Below, one piece after another: positions 37,439 to 46,211 of a stretch of 64,000 nucleotides of DNA. The position numbers were made by a program, and so were the translations under genes. The DNA is from Nocardia sp. NBC_00565 (GTDB lineage: Bacteria; Actinomycetota; Actinomycetes; Mycobacteriales; Mycobacteriaceae). The notes beneath the pieces are model-generated. The model was not told where the DNA came from and did no database searches. It saw nothing but the letters and a program-made list of their open reading frames with translations. Positions within the stretch are counted from its first letter, which is position 1; every line of letters starts with the position of its first letter. Location: NCBI RefSeq assembly GCF_036345915.1, contig NZ_CP107785.1:7688001-7752000 (forward strand). The letters run 5' to 3'.

Positions 37439-37890
37439 CAACTGCGTTCCTCCAGAACAGGCAACCGGCGAGACCGGTGCAGGACTTCGGTGGTCAGGTC
37501 GGTGTAGGCGTCGACCAGCTCGGCCAGGTGCGACCACGCCGCGTGCACGCGCGGTCCGGCCGGGTCGAGAGTCATCAACAGGTGATAGGCGTGGATCAGC
37601 GCAGCGGCCATACGGTCGATGACCGCGCCGATGCCCTCGGTGTGCAGTGCCGCGCCAGGGCGGGGTTGTGGCAATCGAGCGGCCACCCACTCATCAATCA
37701 CGCCGACGAAACTCGCCGTGCCCACCTGCGACAGCTCCTCGAGCTCGGGTTGGGCGAGCAGATCCGTATACATCGATCCCAGTTCGTGGGCGTACTCGTC
37801 CAGCGGGTGCTGGCCGACGTGGTGACCCCGGATCGCCGACAGCAGTTCTTCACCCGAGGGGAACGACAGATCCTCGGCTCCCTGGTCCAT
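37438..37890 (-). CDS. DUF4254 family protein, copy 2
   Basis: A 150-residue paralogue of the next gene: IDEWVAARLP, then LHTEGIGAVIDRMAAALIHAYHL and a C-terminal LVDAYTDLTTEVLHRSRRLP. This copy is closer to the usual DUF4254 consensus (LHTExxGxVIDRxA). It starts three bases after the stop of the 156-aa gene, so all belong to one leftward operon. No catalytic residues are evident. Function unknown. Confidence 0.8.
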   Translation of the reverse strand: MDQGAEDLSFPSGEELLSAIRGHHVGQHPLDEYAHELGSMYTDLLAQPELEELSQVGTASFVGVIDEWVAARLPQPRPGAALHTEGIGAVIDRMAAALIHAYHLLMTLDPAGPRVHAAWSHLAELVDAYTDLTTEVLHRSRRLPVLEERS

Positions 37891-37893
37891 GGG

Positions 37894-38364
37894 TCATCGC
37901 CTCGACGGATACGCGGCCTGCTGCTCGAACGCCACGCTCAAGGCCGCGCTCAGCAGCTCCGCGCGTGAGATGAACGGCAACGGGCTGGGCACGGGAGCTG
38001 GTGACCAGTACCAGCCCAGTTGCGCATCCGACATCGGCAACCAGACGCGCGTGCCGATCTCCGTGACTATGATCTTGTGCCGCTCAAGCGCCGCGACACC
38101 GCGATAGCCCAATGGCCTGCCCGGACCGACGCTGACCGGGAACACCCGCGTCCGGCTCCGTGCGTGAACGATCACGGGAGGCGGTGAGGTGGGGACGAAG
38201 AACCGCTGTACGGCCGAGCCCAGCTGCGCCGGCATGGTTACCACGCCAAGGCGATCGGTCGTCGTGAAGCACACTTGGTGGCCCAGCTGTTCAGCAGGCA
38301 CCCCGTAGCGGACTCGGTACAGATGCCGAACCTCGTGGGCACTGTGACACGCTTGGAACATCAC
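37894..38364 (-). CDS. unknown 156-residue protein
   Basis: The start overlaps the stop of the 41-aa gene at TGATG. Two ATGs are possible (38364 and 38361). The sequence has an N-terminal helix, a beta-rich centre (VCFTTTDRLGVVTMPAQLG, then VIVHARSRTRVFPV) and a helical end. It is one of a chain of small co-transcribed genes with the DUF4254 pair, a combination seen in actinomycete accessory loci. No recognised domain. Confidence 0.65.
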   Translation of the reverse strand: MMFQACHSAHEVRHLYRVRYGVPAEQLGHQVCFTTTDRLGVVTMPAQLGSAVQRFFVPTSPPPVIVHARSRTRVFPVSVGPGRPLGYRGVAALERHKIIVTEIGTRVWLPMSDAQLGWYWSPAPVPSPLPFISRAELLSAALSVAFEQQAAYPSRR

Positions 38365-38486
38365 TGTGCCTCCGTGTATCGGCCATTCGGTTCCGTGACG
38401 ACCGCTAGGTGCCCGGCACCGGGCGGCAGTCGTTCACTGAGCGCGCGAGCATCTAGACGGTCGTGCGCGGCCCCTCGACAAATCAT
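38361..38486 (-). CDS. very small ORF, 41 codons
   Basis: ATG at 38486, ends in a TGATG overlap with the next gene. The product starts MICRGAAHDRLDARALSERL and ends in a strand-like GHLAVVTEPNGRYTEAQ. Composition is protein-like and the overlap pattern is that of the rest of the operon. It is too short for a family call. It could instead be a leader that couples translation to the next gene. Confidence 0.4.
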   Translation of the reverse strand: MICRGAAHDRLDARALSERLPPGAGHLAVVTEPNGRYTEAQ

Positions 38487-38524
38487 GGCAATCTTCGACG
38501 GTCGCCTCGCAACCCCCTGGCCCA

Positions 38525-38791
38525 TCACCGCAAACCACCCACACGCCACAGCCCGCGCCGACGATCGCTTGGCGGTGGCGGCCAAGTGCATTCCGATGTC
38601 GCCATACCCGCCAGCTCAAGCGTGGTGAGTCCGACGAAGTCGGCCAGCAACCCGACAGTCGCGACCGCTTCGGCCGCTTGCATCGCAGCTGTGGCCTGCT
38701 CGATGCTCAGCGTCCGGCCCGGCAGGAACGAAACTACCCAGCCGCCAAGGCCGACGCTCTTCGCTTGATGTCCTGTTTGGTCGCTGGTCAT
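38525..38791 (-). CDS. small unknown protein, head of the DUF4254 operon
   Basis: An 88-residue protein from the ATG at 38791, with AGG about nine bases upstream; a start ten codons earlier is possible. The core GGWVVSFLPGRTLSIEQATA, followed by a helix MQAAEAVATVGLLADFVG, resembles small conserved proteins seen with DUF4254 genes in Nocardia and Streptomyces (WxVSWLPGRxLxxNQA, from memory). Function unknown. Divergent from the XRE regulator. Confidence 0.6.
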   Translation of the reverse strand: MTSDQTGHQAKSVGLGGWVVSFLPGRTLSIEQATAAMQAAEAVATVGLLADFVGLTTLELAGMATSECTWPPPPSDRRRGLWRVGGLR

Positions 38792-38893
38792 ATGCGACCT
38801 GCCGACTACCTGCACCGCCATCGCTCCCCGATCCCTTCAGCAAACACTGAAGCAATGCTTGAACTGTGATTTTGTGTACGATGAGGATACGAT

Positions 38894-38906
38894 ACTTGAC
38901 TCAAGT
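38894..38906. promoter_or_regulatory. 13-bp palindrome before the XRE regulator
   Basis: ACTTGA-C-TCAAGT is a perfect palindrome in an AT-rich patch between the leftward DUF4254 operon (38791) and the rightward XRE gene (38984). It contains a TTGACT hexamer usable as a -35 element. A natural candidate operator for the adjacent regulator. Confidence 0.45.
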
Positions 38907-38983
38907 GCGGAAGACATGTGGATCGCGAATCTGAAGGCATCTGTGCTGTACGGTGAGAGCGACCCACGACGAGAAGGAGCGGG

Positions 38984-39844
38984 ATGCAAACGACATCTCC
39001 CACGGTCGCCAACTGGGATCTGATGAAGCGCATCCGTGACCGCGCTGCACTGCGAGGCGTGACCGCGAAGGCGCTTGCGGGTGCGCTGGCCTTCACTCCG
39101 CAGTACATCTCGCTGCTGATGAACGGCAAAGGCGTTCTCGCGAACGACAAGCTGGAGATCCTGATCAAGCTCTTGGAGTTCGACAAGGTCGAGCGCACCG
39201 AGATGCTTGACCTGCGTGAGATCGCCAAGGAGCCGCGCCCGTACGCCAAGTACTCGGGTCTTTTCGACGACAACCTCATGCGGTTCTACGGCCTGGAGGC
39301 TGGCGCGCACAGCATCCGGACCTTCGAGCCCAACGTTGTGCCCGGCCTGTTGCAGACCGAGGATTACGCCAGGGACCTGATCAGTTCAACGGTCACGATC
39401 AGTCTGCCGACCGAGGTGGATCAGCGCGTCGAAGTTCGCGCCGCACGAGGACACCTACTCACCGGTCCCGAGCCGGTCGGCAAGCTGTCAGTGGTGATGG
39501 GGCAGGCGGTACTGATGCAAGAAGTCGGTGGACCCGAGATTCGTCACGGGCAGCTGCGCTATCTGCACGACCTGATAGAACAGCACCCTGACCGGCTGGA
39601 CCTGCGGATCGTCCCGTTCGAGGCCGGAGGGGTGGTGGCGAGCCTCAACTCGGCGACCTATCACCTTCTCGACTTCGAGTCCGGGCGGTTACCGACTCTG
39701 GGCTGGATCGACTCTGCGCTCCGGGGCGAGATCATCGAAGCACCCGAGGACGTGAACAAACTCGCCTACAAGTACAAACAGGTGCAGGCAATTGCTCTCG
39801 GCCGCGAGGAATCCTTGCAGCTGATCGATAAACTCGCACGTTAG
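38984..39844 (+). CDS. XRE-family regulator with DUF5753 domain
   Basis: A 286-residue protein, AAGGAG before the ATG. N-terminal helix-turn-helix (VTAKALAGALAFTPQYISLL near 26-45), then the DUF5753 domain with the typical NVVPGLLQTEDYAR near 119-132, RVEVRAARGHLL and YHLLDFESG near 227. This class is abundant in actinomycetes and nearly always paired with a DUF397 protein, as here. Some pairs control development or antibiotic genes. It is divergent from the DUF4254 operon with a palindrome between, so it may regulate that operon. Length is standard. Confidence 0.9.
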   Translation: MQTTSPTVANWDLMKRIRDRAALRGVTAKALAGALAFTPQYISLLMNGKGVLANDKLEILIKLLEFDKVERTEMLDLREIAKEPRPYAKYSGLFDDNLMRFYGLEAGAHSIRTFEPNVVPGLLQTEDYARDLISSTVTISLPTEVDQRVEVRAARGHLLTGPEPVGKLSVVMGQAVLMQEVGGPEIRHGQLRYLHDLIEQHPDRLDLRIVPFEAGGVVASLNSATYHLLDFESGRLPTLGWIDSALRGEIIEAPEDVNKLAYKYKQVQAIALGREESLQLIDKLAR

Positions 39845-39857
39845 ATAGGCTGAACAG

Positions 39858-40220
39858 GTGAGCGCAATCAAGCGGAAAATCAGTTCGTACAGCGGTGGAG
39901 AGAATACCTGCGTGGCGGTCGGCCACGACGGTAACCTCGTGCTCATCCAGGACAGCAAGCAGGACGCCGAGTACGCAGACAACCCGGCAGAGCAGCCCTC
40001 GATCGTCTTCGAGGATTCGAATTGGCCCGCCGCCCGAGATTTGGCCCTCAGCGCCTCTACTGGCGAGGTTCAGGGCGCGGTCGCCATCGAACTGCATGCC
40101 GATGGCGCAGCGACCTTCCGTGGAATCGATGCGCGCGACCAACCGGTAAAGTTCGAGTTCGATACCGACGAGATGGACGCGTGGACCAAGGGCGTCGCGG
40201 ACGGCGAGTTCGACCACTAA
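39858..40220 (+). CDS. DUF397-like partner protein
   Basis: A 120-residue protein, GTG start 13 bases after the XRE stop. The DUF397 signature is clear: KISSYSGGENTCVAVGHDG, then VLIQDSKQD and IVFEDSNWPAARDL. DUF397 proteins are usually 60-70 residues; here an extra C-terminal beta-rich half (AVAIELHADGAATFRGID) doubles the length. It works with the XRE regulator, possibly as a modulator or antitoxin-like partner, which is known for a few pairs and inferred here. Confidence 0.8.
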   Translation: MSAIKRKISSYSGGENTCVAVGHDGNLVLIQDSKQDAEYADNPAEQPSIVFEDSNWPAARDLALSASTGEVQGAVAIELHADGAATFRGIDARDQPVKFEFDTDEMDAWTKGVADGEFDH

Positions 40221-40230
40221 CCCACGCCCG

Positions 40231-40270
40231 AGGGCCCGGCACGGCGCGAATGCACGTCATACCGGGCCTT
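40231..40270 (+). terminator. possible terminator after the DUF397 gene
   Basis: AGGGCCCGG and CCGGGCCTT pair with one G-U across a 22-base loop that has internal pairing. It begins 10 bases after the stop codon. Confidence 0.4.
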
Positions 40271-40488
40271 CGTCGTTGATGGGCGGGCCACTGATGCCGA
40301 TCTTGTCGGTGCCTGCCTATAGCGTGACCGGCGCCGGAGACCTCAGCACTCCCTGGACCCCGCGGTCTCCGCCGCTTCAACCGTTGCGCCCCCTCTGAAT
40401 CAGATTCAGCAGTGCAAACCCTTCTTCAAATCCACCTTCAGCGGGAACCAGACCGGCGTCGAGGTCGCAAACCGGCGCAATTCGGTGC

Positions 40489-40686
40489 TCATCCGCGCGA
40501 CAGCAAATACACCAGCCCCGCAGACAAGCAACCGATCGTGTCCGTTCCGCTCGCACTGTAGGCCGCATGCTGAGCAGCAGCTCCGGTGAGCTGGATGAAG
40601 GTTTGGCCCACCGACTTGAGATCGGCCGGCCGCCAACTCACCGTTATGGCCGCAGCTGTGCCGTCGAACAGGGATGGGACACGCAC
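40489..40686 (-). CDS. small unknown ORF overlapping the phosphatase end
   Basis: A 65-codon frame from GTG 40686 that overlaps the phosphatase 3' end by about 40 bases. Products such as FDGTAAAITVSWRPADLKSV and DTIGCLSAGLVYLLSRG have natural composition. It ends in an ATGA overlap with a still shorter 28-codon frame (40406-40492, starting MSTELRRF). Both could be small genes co-transcribed with the phosphatase or remnants. No homology recognised. The rest of 40221-40488 holds nothing else I can support. Confidence 0.3.
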   Translation of the reverse strand: MRVPSLFDGTAAAITVSWRPADLKSVGQTFIQLTGAAAQHAAYSASGTDTIGCLSAGLVYLLSRG

Positions 40687-41387
40687 TCCTGACTCACTAG
40701 ATGACAGGCGTCGTTGAACGCCTTCAGCTCCCATCGCCGCCGGTCGTCCTCTGGGGGGCTCCATGGGAGGCGGCCTTCGCGCCAGATAATCAGGCCCGTG
40801 TTCTCAAGCGCCGCTGTGGCGAGAGTTTGGCTGCCTGCTTCCAGGCGATAGAAGTGATTCAGCGAGGCAATGCCGGTTTCCCAGTGTCCGACGATCGCGA
40901 TTGTTTCCCCCTGATGGCGTGCGATGAGAGTTGTCAACATTGTGCTGGTGGCGTCGAGGAAGCTGGTCCACGATTCAGCACCGGGCGCAATCGGGTGGTG
41001 CGGGTGGTCAGCCGGAACGGCGCCGAACTCTGCGACGACCTCCGCCCATGTCCGGCCTTCCGCGCTGCCGAAGATCGGACCGCGCAATAGCGGATCAGTA
41101 CGTACCGGCATCCTGAGCGCGTTGGCTACAGGGGTAGCGGTCTCTAACGCCCTTGCTACCGGTGTGCTGTACACGGCGGCGATCCGGTCGGGGTAGTGCA
41201 GCAGCCGCTGCGCGAGCAGGCGCACTTGTTCGTGCCCGTAGGAGGTTAGGCCCCGGCAGCTGTCGGTCCCAGCGATCGTGCCGGTCTCATTACAGTGGGC
41301 TTGCCCGTGCCGGATCAACAGCACAGTCGTCAGTGAGGCGGCGGGCTGGATGCTGGCCGACGTAGCGCCAGATGGTGGTGAAGACAT
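40644..41387 (-). CDS. histidine phosphatase (phosphoglycerate mutase-like)
   Basis: A 247-residue protein, GGAG six bases before the ATG. The catalytic RHG is in LLIRHGQAHCNE near 25-36, the second histidine in IVGHWETG near 170, and STPVARALETA near 93 is the family's third block. These enzymes remove phosphate through a phosphohistidine intermediate. Substrates range from sugar phosphates to nucleotides. The first 18 residues look disordered. It is divergent from the alanyl-tRNA synthetase gene and may belong with the nucleotide-type enzymes on its far side. Confidence 0.88.
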   Translation of the reverse strand: MSSPPSGATSASIQPAASLTTVLLIRHGQAHCNETGTIAGTDSCRGLTSYGHEQVRLLAQRLLHYPDRIAAVYSTPVARALETATPVANALRMPVRTDPLLRGPIFGSAEGRTWAEVVAEFGAVPADHPHHPIAPGAESWTSFLDATSTMLTTLIARHQGETIAIVGHWETGIASLNHFYRLEAGSQTLATAALENTGLIIWREGRLPWSPPEDDRRRWELKAFNDACHLVSQECVSHPCSTAQLRP

Positions 41388-41715
41388 CGAACTCCTAGGT
41401 CACGGCGTTGGCATCTAAGAATGCCCGCGGCTCACCAATCACCCGGCAAGCTGGTTTGCCCTGAGCGCCCTAGCGACAGTGGGGTCACAATGAACTAAAG
41501 ATGGCACAGACCTGACCAATACCCCTGCCGAACGGGTGCGTCCACCACCGAGGTCAGAAACGGCACATCAGTCAGGATCTGCGGCAGTGCCACAGCGTCG
41601 ATGTATCGCAGTTAGGGCACCTGAAAACGACTGGATCGGCCCACATACCATTGGTCCTGGGTTCACTCCCTGTTCGAGAGCAGCCCACCCCTAACAAACC
41701 ATCTGGAAGGCGTCC
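41388..41715. other. intergenic before alaS, no supported gene
   Basis: Divergent promoter region for the phosphatase and the synthetase. I looked for a T-box leader (no TGGNACC antiterminator motif) and for a tRNA. The stretch around 41660-41690 has a TTCGA-containing segment but no acceptor or anticodon stem. No clear operator or hairpin was found. Confidence 0.4.
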
Positions 41716-44388
41716 ATGTACTCGGCCGAAATCAGTAGCCGCGCCCTTCGATTCTTCGAGAACCGGGGTCACACGGTGGTGCCCTCAGCATCGCTCATCG
41801 CTGACGACCCGACGCTGCTGTTGATCAACGCAGGCATGGCGCCGTTCAAGCCGTACTTCCTCGGCGACGTACCGCCGCCCTTCGAGCGCGCGACGAGCCT
41901 GCAAAAGTGCGTGCGGACCGTCGATATCGAAGAGGTCGGCAAGACCAGCAGGCACGGTTCGTTCTTCCAGATGTTCGGCAACTTCTCCTTCGGCGACTAC
42001 TTCAAAGAGAAGGCCATACCGTACGCGTGGGAGTTCCTGACGGGCTCGGTCACCGACGGTGGCCTCGGCCTAGATGCCGAGAGGCTGTGGGCGACGGTCT
42101 ACACAGATGATGACGAGGCCGAGCAGATCTGGCGCAATGAGATCGGGGTGCCAGCCGAACGGATCCAGCGGTTGGGTATGGCCGAGAACTTCTGGTCAAT
42201 GGGTGTGCCCGGCCCGTGTGGCCCATGCTCGGAAATCTGCTATGACCGTGGTCCTGAGTTCGGGCGCGATGGTGGCCCGATCGCCAACGACGAGCGCTAT
42301 CTCGAAATCTGGAACCTCGTGTTCATGCAGAACATCCGGGGTGAAGGCCCAGCCAAGGAGGGGTACCCGATCCTCGGGGACCTTCCGTCGAAGAACATCG
42401 ACACCGGGTTCGGCCTCGAGCGTATGGCAGCGCTGCTGCAAGATGTGCCGACGATTTTCGACATCGATACAACGCGCAAGATCCTCGACCTCGCGGCGGA
42501 GCTCAGTGGCGCGAAATATGGTGCGAACACCAAAACCGACGTGTCACTGCGCGTGGTAGCAGACCACATTCTGACCAGCGTCATGCTGATCGGTGACGGA
42601 GTCACTCCTGCTAATGACGGCCGCGGCTACATATTGCGTCGCATCCTTCGTCGCGCCGTACGGATGATGCGTCTACTCGGCTCGAATGATCCGGTCGTGC
42701 ATGAACTCGTCGCCCGGACCGTTGAGGTGATGAGCCCCCAGTACCCTGAGTTGGCGGGCGAACAGAAACGCATCGACCGCATCGCCGTCGCCGAGGAGTC
42801 GGCCTTCGCGCAGACGCTGAAGGCCGGCACTTCGATCTTCGATCTCGCCGCCGCCGAGGTCCGCAAGAGCAGTAGCCTGATCCTTCCCGGTGACAAAGCG
42901 TTCCAGCTTCATGACACCTACGGGTTCCCGATCGACTTGACCCTGGAGATGGCCGCGGAAGCGGGTCTCTCGGTCGACGAGGCCGGATTCCGGAAGCTGA
43001 TGGAGGAGCAGCGCGCGCGGGCGAAAGCCGATGCGAAGGCTCGCAAGATGGGCGCTCAAGGTGAGACCGGCGTGTACCGCGAGCTGCTTGCCCTCGGCGC
43101 AACCGAATTCACCGGCTACGAACACCTGGAGTCCGAGGCGACAGTCCGCGGGCTCCTTCGTGACGGTGAGCGAATCCGCGCCGCGAGCGAAGGCGACATC
43201 ATCGAGGTCGTGCTCGACCGCACACCGCTCTACGCGGAGTCCGGTGGTCAGGAAAGTGATGCGGGAACTCTCGTCGCCGACGGCACCGAATTGGAGATCC
43301 TCGACGTGCAGAAGGTCGCCCGCAAACTGTGGGTACACCAAGCGCGGGTAGTGCGTGGCGAGGTGACAGAGGGCCAGAACGTCTTGGCGAAGGTCGATCC
43401 CGAATGGCGGATCGGCGCACGCCAGGCCCACTCCGGCACACACATCGTCCACGCGGCATTGCGGCAAGTACTCGGCCCGACCGCTCTGCAAAGCGGCTCG
43501 TACAACAAGCCGGGCTACCTTCGCCTGGACTTCTCCTGGACGGGCGGTCTGTCACCGGAAACGCGCAGCGAGATCGAGGAGGTCTCGAACCTTGCCGTGC
43601 GGCGCGATCTGCCGGTCGCTGTGGAGTACATGACCCTGCCGAAGGCCCGCGAGATGGGCGCCCTCGCGCTGTTCGGCGAGACGTACGACGAAGAGGTTCG
43701 CGTCGTCGAGATCGGCGGTCCCTGGTCGGTAGAACTGTGCGGTGGAACCCATGTCGCGCACTCTTCGCAAATCGGACCGTTGACGGTCATCGGCGAGTCG
43801 TCCATCGGGTCGGGGGTCCGGCGCGTCGAGGCATACGTCGGCATCGAGGCGTACCGCTTCCTCGCAAAAGAACGTGCGCTCGCGGTCAAGGTCTCCGAGA
43901 TCCTGCAAGTCCCGATGCCGGAGATAGGCGATCGAGTCTCCGGGTTGATCAAGCAGTTGCGGGATGCGGAGAAGGAGATAGCGCGGTTCCGCGCTATTCA
44001 TCTCAAACAGCTCGCAGGCGAATTCGTCAAGCAGGCATCAACTATCAACGGTGTAACCGTTGTCGCCGAGCATCTTTCAGAGCCAGCCACTAGCGACGAA
44101 CTCCGCACGGTCGCCATCGGAGTCAGGGATCGTTTCGGCGACCGGCCTGCCGCTGTCGTCGTGACCGCGCTCGCGAACGACAAACCGATCGTCGTATCGG
44201 CAGTCAACGAGCAGGGCCGAGAACGTGGGCTTAAGGCTGGCGACCTGGTACGCGCGGCGTCCAAGGTCTTGAAAGGCGGCGGCGGAGGCAAGCCCGACAT
44301 CGCCCAAGGAGGCGGCACCGACCCCCTCGCAACCGCAGATGCGTTGCAGGAGGTCCGCCGTGTGATCGGACAGACCGTCAGCCCGTGA
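41716..44388 (+). CDS. alaS: alanyl-tRNA synthetase, complete, probably a second copy
   Basis: An 890-residue enzyme of normal bacterial length. Motif 2 region SFFQMFGNFSFGDYF near 76-90, motif 3 DTGFGLERMAALLQ near 230, editing-domain metal ligands HSGTHIVH near 575 and CGGTHVAH near 675, then the C-Ala/DHHA1 domain ending in a glycine-rich GGGGGKPDIAQGGG. All activation, charging and proofreading parts seem present, and the sequence is clearly of actinobacterial type. The housekeeping copy normally lies with yqgF/ruvX and mltG, which are absent here, so this is probably an additional copy. It converges with the HAD gene (11-bp overlap). A role in resistance or in supplying alanyl-tRNA to cargo enzymes is possible but unproven. 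Confidence 0.95.
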   Translation: MYSAEISSRALRFFENRGHTVVPSASLIADDPTLLLINAGMAPFKPYFLGDVPPPFERATSLQKCVRTVDIEEVGKTSRHGSFFQMFGNFSFGDYFKEKAIPYAWEFLTGSVTDGGLGLDAERLWATVYTDDDEAEQIWRNEIGVPAERIQRLGMAENFWSMGVPGPCGPCSEICYDRGPEFGRDGGPIANDERYLEIWNLVFMQNIRGEGPAKEGYPILGDLPSKNIDTGFGLERMAALLQDVPTIFDIDTTRKILDLAAELSGAKYGANTKTDVSLRVVADHILTSVMLIGDGVTPANDGRGYILRRILRRAVRMMRLLGSNDPVVHELVARTVEVMSPQYPELAGEQKRIDRIAVAEESAFAQTLKAGTSIFDLAAAEVRKSSSLILPGDKAFQLHDTYGFPIDLTLEMAAEAGLSVDEAGFRKLMEEQRARAKADAKARKMGAQGETGVYRELLALGATEFTGYEHLESEATVRGLLRDGERIRAASEGDIIEVVLDRTPLYAESGGQESDAGTLVADGTELEILDVQKVARKLWVHQARVVRGEVTEGQNVLAKVDPEWRIGARQAHSGTHIVHAALRQVLGPTALQSGSYNKPGYLRLDFSWTGGLSPETRSEIEEVSNLAVRRDLPVAVEYMTLPKAREMGALALFGETYDEEVRVVEIGGPWSVELCGGTHVAHSSQIGPLTVIGESSIGSGVRRVEAYVGIEAYRFLAKERALAVKVSEILQVPMPEIGDRVSGLIKQLRDAEKEIARFRAIHLKQLAGEFVKQASTINGVTVVAEHLSEPATSDELRTVAIGVRDRFGDRPAAVVVTALANDKPIVVSAVNEQGRERGLKAGDLVRAASKVLKGGGGGKPDIAQGGGTDPLATADALQEVRRVIGQTVSP

Positions 44389-45067
44389 TGTAAGACGAGA
44401 TCGGTCGGCCACCGACGTGCGCAAGGATGTCGGGGCCGACCTGATCCGGTTGAGTGAGCACTATGTCTGCGCCAGCGCGGTGCAGAACAGCCGTGCCGGT
44501 GAATCCCCATCCAGCACCAACGGTCAGTACTCCGGCCGCGCGGCCTGCGGCAACATCGGTGGGGGTGTCGCCGACGAAGAACGCGCGCTCAGGTCCTACT
44601 CCAAGGTTGGTGCACGCTGCGAGGACTCCGTCCGGTGCAGGTTTGGGCGCGGCGTCTTCATGCGCGATCACGACGTCGACCAATTCGGCCACCGAGGCAG
44701 GCAGGAGGAAGGCGAGACGGCTTCGCGACTGCGCGGTGATGATTCCGAGTCCGGCACCTCGTTCCGCAAGTGCAGCCATCCCCGCTACGACTGCGTCGAA
44801 GACTCGAACCTTTCCAATCGCAGTGGACAGCGCTTCGTCGAACTGATCGCGATACACCTGGCGTGCATCCGTAACACCAAGCGCTACAAGGGCATCCACG
44901 GGCGGAAGCGCCACGCAGTGGTCAAGCGTTGCCGGATCCACGACGGCACCCAGCCACCCAGAGGCGAGTGCTCGGAGCGCGTCCTTGGTCGCCGAACGTG
45001 AATCGATAATGACGCCGTCGAGGTCGAATAGGGCTGCGTACTCGTAGGTGTAATTCCGATGCCGCAC
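44378..45067 (-). CDS. HAD-family phosphatase
   Basis: A 229-residue protein. The GTG start at 45067 shares one base with the stop of the PRTase gene. All four HAD motifs are visible: FDLDGVIID near 14-22, IITAQSR near 111, KPAPDG with the motif III lysine near 142, and FVGDTPTDVAAG near 164. The cap is small and helical as in subfamily IA (phosphoglycolate phosphatase type). Last gene of the five-gene leftward operon, overlapping the 3' end of alaS. Probably dephosphorylates a sugar phosphate or nucleotide made by the neighbours. Substrate unknown. Confidence 0.88.
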   Translation of the reverse strand: MRHRNYTYEYAALFDLDGVIIDSRSATKDALRALASGWLGAVVDPATLDHCVALPPVDALVALGVTDARQVYRDQFDEALSTAIGKVRVFDAVVAGMAALAERGAGLGIITAQSRSRLAFLLPASVAELVDVVIAHEDAAPKPAPDGVLAACTNLGVGPERAFFVGDTPTDVAAGRAAGVLTVGAGWGFTGTAVLHRAGADIVLTQPDQVGPDILAHVGGRPISSYITG

Positions 45068-45609
45068 TAGCCTGCACACCGCGAGTCGGCACCGAAGAGG
45101 AGTGATGGCGTGAGCAGTGAGCGCAATTCGATTCCATTCTCTGCGAGCTGATCACGTCCGCCGAGGTCACGATCGAGGACACAGATGGCCGTTGACACGG
45201 TGGCGCCGACTCGGCGCAGAACCTCGGCGGCTCTCAATATCTGCGAGCCTGTACGCACGACATCGTCGACAACGACAACCTGGCTGCCAGCGACAGCGGC
45301 TGCCTCGATCTGGCGCCGGGTGCCGTACGCCTTTGGTTCGGGCCGGATAAATCCTGCACGGACTCCGGTCGCAGCCGAGAGGGCGACAGTCAACGGCACC
45401 CCACCCAACGCGACCCCTACAACGACCTCGGTGTTTCGTGGGATCTCACGCACCATGGCGTGGGCGACCTCACGCAACAACGCCGGGTCGGCTGCCAGAA
45501 GATACTCGTCGAAATACTCGTCGAGAACTTCCCCGGACGGCAGAGTGAACACACCCTGCTGGACTGCGGCACTGCGGATACGCGCCACTAGGCTGGCGGA
45601 CAGCATCAT
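45067..45609 (-). CDS. orotate phosphoribosyltransferase-like enzyme
   Basis: A 180-residue type I phosphoribosyltransferase. The PRPP-binding loop VVVVDDVVRTGSQ lies near 113-125, with the PPi loop region VVGVALGGVPL near 63-73. Length and N-terminal LPSGEVLDEYFDEY suit the PyrE group (LxSGxxSxxYxD), but the substitution of the usual serine-aspartate positions makes true orotate use uncertain. The start overlaps the LOG gene stop (ATGA). Together with a LOG-type phosphoribohydrolase next door it suggests making and breaking base-ribose-phosphate bonds in one pathway. Confidence 0.82.
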   Translation of the reverse strand: MMLSASLVARIRSAAVQQGVFTLPSGEVLDEYFDEYLLAADPALLREVAHAMVREIPRNTEVVVGVALGGVPLTVALSAATGVRAGFIRPEPKAYGTRRQIEAAAVAGSQVVVVDDVVRTGSQILRAAEVLRRVGATVSTAICVLDRDLGGRDQLAENGIELRSLLTPSLLFGADSRCAG

Positions 45610-46211
45610 CGACGTCCGGTTGTCACTGCCGAATCTGCATTGTGATCAGCAAATCCGGGACCCGCTACCAGTCCCGATAGCGCGTCGCGGAATGCCGCCA
45701 GGTCGGGAATCTCCCTCATGAATCCGAGCGGTCGCGTTGGTGTCTCGAACAACCAGCGCTCCGATCTCAGAAATGCCGACAACCGCAAAGCGGTTGCGCC
45801 GGTCAGCCAGACTGGCACCGGGCGGATGTTGCCCGCGTACCACAGCGCGGCGGTCAGCTCGTGTAGCGTTCCGACGCCACCGCCCATTGCGATCACCAAA
45901 TCTGTGTCATCGAGGAACTGGTGCAGCCGGTCGCCCATCCGTGGCAGGCGAATTGCGCTTGAAACGTAGGGGTTGAACTCGCCCCAGTTTACGTCGGTCA
46001 GCGTCACGGCAAGGATGCGTCCACCGGCACTCGCGGCCCCGCGCGCCGCGTCTTCCATCAACCCGTTGTAGCCACCGTGCTGCAGGGCGAACCCGGCATG
46101 TGCGATCGCTTGTCCGACATCGCGAGCAAGTGCCTGTTCTTGATCGGATGCGGGCACTACTCCACCGAAAAATGTTGCGGTCAAACAGTTCTCGCGCGAC
46201 TTGAGGGTCAT
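45606..46211 (-). CDS. LOG-family (nucleoside monophosphate phosphoribohydrolase-like) protein
   Basis: A 201-residue Rossmann-like protein. The two family blocks are present: GGYNGLMEDAARGA near 47-60 and MGGGVGTLHEL near 108-118 (LOG consensus PGGxGTxxE). LOG enzymes release a base from a nucleoside 5'-monophosphate, as in cytokinin activation; the TIGR00725 branch of the fold has no firm function. The catalytic glutamate is retained. ATGA overlaps with both neighbours show tight coupling in the operon. Confidence 0.83.
   Translation of the reverse strand: MTLKSRENCLTATFFGGVVPASDQEQALARDVGQAIAHAGFALQHGGYNGLMEDAARGAASAGGRILAVTLTDVNWGEFNPYVSSAIRLPRMGDRLHQFLDDTDLVIAMGGGVGTLHELTAALWYAGNIRPVPVWLTGATALRLSAFLRSERWLFETPTRPLGFMREIPDLAAFRDALSGLVAGPGFADHNADSAVTTGRR

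Noticed and set aside
41640..41700. tRNA-like or T-box-like sequence before alaS
   Set aside because: A TTCGA-containing stretch is present, but there are no acceptor, D or anticodon stems and no TGGNACC antiterminator motif.
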